Of a stretch of 64,000 nucleotides of DNA, positions 60,001-64,000 are shown in pieces. The notes under the pieces are model-generated. The model saw only the letters and a program-made list of their open reading frames with translations. It had not been told where the DNA came from and did no database searches. How positions within the stretch are numbered: the stretch's first letter is position 1; every line of letters begins with the position of its first letter. The DNA lies in the NCBI RefSeq assembly GCF_026212465.1, contig NC_080047.1:40525422-40589421 (forward strand), read 5' to 3'. The DNA comes from Amaranthus tricolor (Eukaryota > Streptophyta > Magnoliopsida > Caryophyllales > Amaranthaceae). The position numbers were made by a program, and so were the translations under genes.

Positions 60001-63000
60001 TGTGTGTTATATATTTTTTAGTTGATCAATCTTTATATGGAGGGTGAAAAATTCCCTTTTTCACTTCATTGGTGATTTGACTACTACGACTCTGTGAGGC
60101 TCTCGCAGTAAGGCCTTTCTTTCCCGTTGCGTTGAAGCCGGGGATTCTGTTTTTTCGCTTTAAATTCCAAATATGGCTGCTGCTATTTTTACCTATCCTC
60201 TTCTTTGCTTCGAGGCTCTTTTCAATCTTGTTTTTCCCTTGTGTTATGCTTCTTTCTTTTCTCAAAGCTTACAAACAGTATGTGTTTTGTAGTCATTATA
60301 AGTGTCCATAACTTTTTTAATATATAAAAAATTGTTATGTAAGGTGCCATTTGAGATTGTTGTCTTTTCTAATTTCCCCTTTTCTGCCAGTAAAATTAAT
60401 TCAAAACTTGTTCAGCTTTATGTAGTAAAAACCATGTTTTTGGTGGTTTCATAATTCAAAAGTGGAAAAATGGAAAGTAGTTATGTCCTTCTGCTCCTCT
60501 TGTTCTCTTGGGACATATTTTTTTGAACATACTTTCAATTTGATTTTGCACTTGTAAGTTTAGGCCAATCGATTCTGTCCACTGTTCTGCATTAATAATT
60601 TCAGTTTACCTCATCAATGATAAGTATTTGAATTCAATACTTAAATTAATTTCAGGAATTCAATTTAAGTATTAAGTTCAGCAATAATTTGCTGTCCTTC
60701 TGCACCTCTTGTTCTCTTAGGACATTTTCTTTTGAACTTACTTTCGATTTGATTCTGCACTTGTAAGTTTAGTCCAATCGATTTTGTTCACTGTTCTGCA
60801 TTAATAAATTCAGTTTTGCTCAGCAATGATAAGTGTTTGAATTCAATACTTAAATTAATTTCAGGAATTCTGTATTTAAGTTCAGCAGTAATCTTGCTGT
60901 TCTTCTGCTCCTCTTGTTCTCTTTGGGGATGATCTTTTGAACTTACTTTTTTTGTAGTCCAGTGCTGTTGAGCGTGGTTAGGTTGTCGTTATGTACTTGT
61001 TTTTTTGAACATGGAATACTATTACAGTGCAATAATAGGTGATTCCTCTCTTCTGGTGGTTTATTTCTTCATTGTGTTGAATTAAAGGAATTCTTTTTTG
61101 GTTTTGAAATATTAAAGGAAAAATTTAATCTGCTTTATTTTTTTTAAGACAATCGGAAAATGTTTTTCCTCCCCTAGTAAATTTACCAATTAGCAATTTT
61201 AGTATGTAGTTCTGCCTTGTGGAAGTACAGTTTTAATTCTTATTGTTGTTGAAGTAAAAAATAAGTGATTTTCTGAATGCAGGTAGAAAGCAAATTCACT
61301 TTATCTTCCAAGTTATCTGTTGAGGGGCCACTCAGAATGAAAGAAGAATATGTTGAGGGCTTCCTCGACCTGCCTTCTGTTGTCGAAGAAGCTGTCCCCG
61401 ATCAACTAAGAGGTCCACTGGGACAGGCTGCTGGTGCTGTTCAACAACTTCCTGTTACTATTAGGGATGTAATTTCTAGCGGCATCCGAATTCCACTAAG
61501 TAAGCATTTCAAAATTTTCTTTGCCACTAAAGTCTTCATGGCATATTTTACTTACCAATTACTCCCTTCTGTCCCTATGATTTTCCCCTTCTTCTATATT
61601 AGTTTGTCCCACTTTACTCCCTTACTTTATTTGTAAATGATCCCCACATTATCTATTTCTATTTCTTTTGTACATTATCTCGTTTGATCTCATCCGCTTA
61701 TTTTTTCCACCCACTTGTTCACCAATTACAAAATAATAAGGGACTAAAGTAAAGGCTCATTAATTCATGTGAACTTCTTATTTGTGTGAACTTGCACACG
61801 ACGTTTGCTACCAAAGGTCAATCAGAAACAACCTCCTTGTTAGACTTATCACTAACAAGGGTAAACTTGCGTACACCCGACCCCCCAAACCCCACCGTAG
61901 GTAGAAATTGTTATTTTGGTCACGGTGCAGCTTTGCCTCTAACTAAAGGGTTATGATGAAGATTAAAAAAATTTCATCAACCATGTAGAGGGTTACCAAA
62001 AGGAATTTTCCATTTTATGAACTAACGTTGACAAATTAGTGCAATCTCTTAGGGACGGAGGGAGTACTACTTAATAATTACAAGTGATCTTATATCTTAA
62101 TTACTAGCATCTTGTTGTGACTTAATTTATTTGTATATTATGTCTCGTTCAAGTTGTAATTTTCTTACTAAAGCGATTATGAACGTTACACTTGAATTAA
62201 CATTAGAGTCTGAACAACTTGCATTATGCACTTATATGAGCCTAAATGGTGTAAAATCTGGTGATACTGATTGACAGAATTGGAAAAGGAGAATTTAGTA
62301 GGAGGCAGATGTTATATAGTAATCGGCTTTTATTTTCTAATCCTTTTAAGAAAACAGTTTTACCCAATGTTCTCTTAACCATCTTTATTGGAATTTATAT
62401 CTGGTCATAACTTATAAAATTTATTGTTTGATCTTGACTCCACTCAGGAGGAATATGTCTACCACCATTAGCTGTTATATGCAGTTCTCTTAAAATTTTA
62501 AATGATTAAATATGTTCAACCAGAAATTATAGAATTTAGAACAATTATTTGAAAATGGCCCTGGATTTTATTGAAAGTTAATCTGGAAGGATTACATGTA
62601 CAAGTTAATTGTTTTCTTGATCATTCTCCTTGAATATGTATCAAATCATGCATTCTAATGGTTTTGATACGAAGCTTGGAGATACTAGCAAGTAGCAACC
62701 ATTAATTTTGTATGAGGAAGCTGCTCCTAATGTGGCCTGAAATGATTTCGGAAAAGTGAACGGTGTACTTTCTGAACAGTTTTGAAGTTTTTCTTGATGA
62801 AATTATTGTATCAATACTAGGGATAACCAGTAAAGAAACAATAGGTTCATCAGTAAAACAATCATTGTGGGTTCATTTGGTTCTGGTAAGGACAGGAATG
62901 ATCAGAGTCCTGATTATTTTCATGATATGTATGCTTGCTTGTACAGTTGTACTGCATTGAGTAGTTCTTTGATCGAGATGTTTTTTTGTTCAGGATTCCT

Positions 63001-63850
63001 ACTATAGTATCAGATTATTCATTGCAACTAGTGATCTTTTCTTTATACTTTAGTATTAGATTGTTCAGTAATTGAAGTGCACATGCTTTTTTTGTATAAT
63101 TTAATAAAATCTTAATGATGCATATTGAATCCTCACACTTACACTTACCTAGAAATTAAGTTTCTTGCTTATGTATGGTCAGAAGTGAAAATATATGGGG
63201 TTGGATACAAATGGATGTGATCTCCCATTTTTCATCAAAATGTTCAAAGATAGTATATCCTCGAGGTTTCTGTTCTGGCATTGCATCAAGTTTTATGTTC
63301 GGTGATTCTGATTATGTTGATATTACAGGTAGTGGGAACCTTCAGAGAATGTTTATGATCTCATATCTGGATGAAGAGATAATTGTAAGTTCTATGTGTA
63401 TATCTTTACGATGTCCTTATTCACTTTTCCTGTTCTGAAATCTTTCTGTCATTGTAAGTAGAAGACAACATAGTAGGTTAGTTGATGAGGTTGAGTTTGG
63501 ACTAGGTCATGAGATGTACGATTAACTCAATTAACCTAATTAATCAAAACTGAGTATGACCCGACTTGAACCTGAAATGACCCGTGTATAAAAATCTGAT
63601 CAGATTATCAAGATATTTACATATATTCAAGATTTGAAATCAATTCGATCCGAGATATTTCCGCCCGACACGTTTCATCTTTTAGCAGTTTTGTTTATGT
63701 CGATTTTTTTTGTAAATCTAATGCCATTTTCTTGCATGTTCACAATGAATGTAGATTATAAGGGATATGTTTGGAGCACCTGAAGTGTTGACGAGACTGG
63801 ATCCGGGGTCTTCTTCAGTTGTGGAACCTGTAGTGGAGTATGAAAGCTAA
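57063..63850 (+). CDS. PAP13: Plastid-lipid-associated protein (fibrillin), 7 exons, 311 aa
   Basis: Exons 57063-57332, 59437-59558, 59637-59714, 59850-59946, 61283-61499, 63329-63384 and 63755-63850, GT-AG throughout, stop TAA. The first 60 residues are Ser-rich and lack acidic residues (chloroplast transit peptide). The mature part shows the PAP/fibrillin fold signatures: AREMERLSAKESLLLA, GGFEALVTGKVTELQRIDV, the LEGRWNFEWLGSGTP strand, FPTTLANLYKMDVWIKD, SKLSVEGPLRMKEEYVEG and the C-terminal FMISYLDEEIIIIRDM. By sequence I place it in the PAP13 (FBN10) group rather than the plastoglobule-core fibrillins; the symbol is from memory and less certain than the family. Fibrillins are lipocalin-related proteins of plastoglobules, thylakoids and stroma. 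A one-residue insertion (PLSSGN) at the exon 5-6 join depends on the acceptor chosen. Introns 1 and 4 contain large internal duplications. Confidence 0.92.
58133..58577. repeat. About 224-bp tandem duplication in fibrillin intron 1
   Basis: Copies 58133-58356 and 58357-58577 share CTCAACATGAAT, AGTCCTACGATTA, GGATGACATCCTTATCTACT and TTAGCATCATTTTGTTAG. They are clearly over 85 percent alike by eye. Confidence 0.9.
60484..60958. repeat. About 207-bp tandem repeat, 2.3 copies, in fibrillin intron 4
   Basis: Units start at 60484, 60693 and 60898 with TGTCCTTCTGCTCCTCTTGT or close variants. Each full unit also contains CACTTGTAAGTTTAG, CTGTTCTGCATTAATAA and TTGAATTCAATACTTAAATT. Confidence 0.9.
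61562..62064. mobile_element. Stowaway-type MITE with nested insert, fibrillin intron 5
   Basis: The ends CTCCCTTCTGTCCC and GGGACGGAGGGAG are inverse and flanked by TA (61560-61561 and 62065-62066). At 503 bp it is long because a SINE-like block (about 61800-61960) lies within. Confidence 0.75.
61800..61960 (+). mobile_element. SINE-like insert
   Basis: The order AGAAACAACCTCCTTG, then ACTAACAAGGGTAAACTTGC, then GTACACCCGACCCCCCAAAC and ACCGTAGGTAG resembles the 3' body of plant Au-type SINEs (known order: CAACCTCTCTAC, GGTAAGGTCTGCGTACA, CCCCA). Confidence 0.55.
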
Positions 63851-64000
63851 GACTACATGCTTCTTATGCTGTTATATAAAGTCCATTACTTATGGTTTTG
63901 TTAAAGCATGATGCTTCCTAGTTTCCACTTTCATCTCTTGAAAACGGATTCAATTAATACAGAAAACATTTGAGAAAATTTGGGAGTTTTTTTGATGATT

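Noticed and set aside
63550..63680. GACCCG-rich segment in fibrillin intron 6 as a gene or element
   Set aside because: Motif similarity to 44225-44870 is noted, but no ends or target duplications could be defined.

Overview
The window is AT-rich nuclear DNA of a flowering plant: genes with many small introns, canonical GT-AG splice sites, plant-only families (WRC protein, phytochromobilin synthase, plastid fibrillin, RDR2) and plant repeats (Ty1/copia, Stowaway, Tourist-like, hAT, RTE). It is clearly a eudicot. The style of the foldback repeats carrying GAGACGGTCTC ends suggests Caryophyllales to me, but that is a weak guess. No bacterial, viral, plastid-genome or CRISPR feature was seen.

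Layout. 1-2.7 kb: repeats (tandem duplication, Helitron-like end, SINE-like unit, Stowaway MITE). 2.7-6.5 kb (+): WRC-domain nuclear protein, 5 exons. 6.5-14.5 kb: intergenic, with a broken acidic ORF, a possible mariner-type terminus, a TGTAACACCC inverted repeat and a second Stowaway. 14.5-26.9 kb (-): NUDT23-type plastid Nudix hydrolase, 7 exons over 12.4 kb. Its 7.2 kb first intron holds a decayed Ty1/copia element with both LTRs; its second intron holds an RTE LINE tail. 28.6-33.8 kb (-): DnaJ-domain protein with a mitochondrial-type N-terminus, 6 exons, one GC-AG intron and a hAT-type MITE. 35.8-41.4 kb (-): phytochromobilin synthase (HY2), 8 exons, with a solo LTR in intron 1, MITEs in intron 5, a large foldback just upstream and a 65-bp tandem repeat touching the stop codon. 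44.1 kb (-): tRNA-Ala(UGC). 42-48 kb: MITE-rich intergenic DNA. 48.2-50.1 kb (+): small basic protein of unknown function, 2 exons. 51.4-55.9 kb (+): RDR2, 4 exons, apparently intact. 57.1-63.9 kb (+): plastid fibrillin (PAP13/FBN10 type), 7 exons.

The seven protein genes are not one pathway. Three products are predicted for plastids (NUDT23, HY2, fibrillin) and one for mitochondria (DnaJ). RDR2 makes double-stranded RNA for RNA-directed DNA methylation, the system that silences elements like those filling this window. I found no convincing new multi-gene system. The most unusual observations are structural: a three-locus minisatellite family, a copied tRNA 3' end, an HY2 exon segment copied into its intron, and intron growth by insertions and large tandem duplications. 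All exon models were joined by hand from splice signals and reading phase; each closes in frame.
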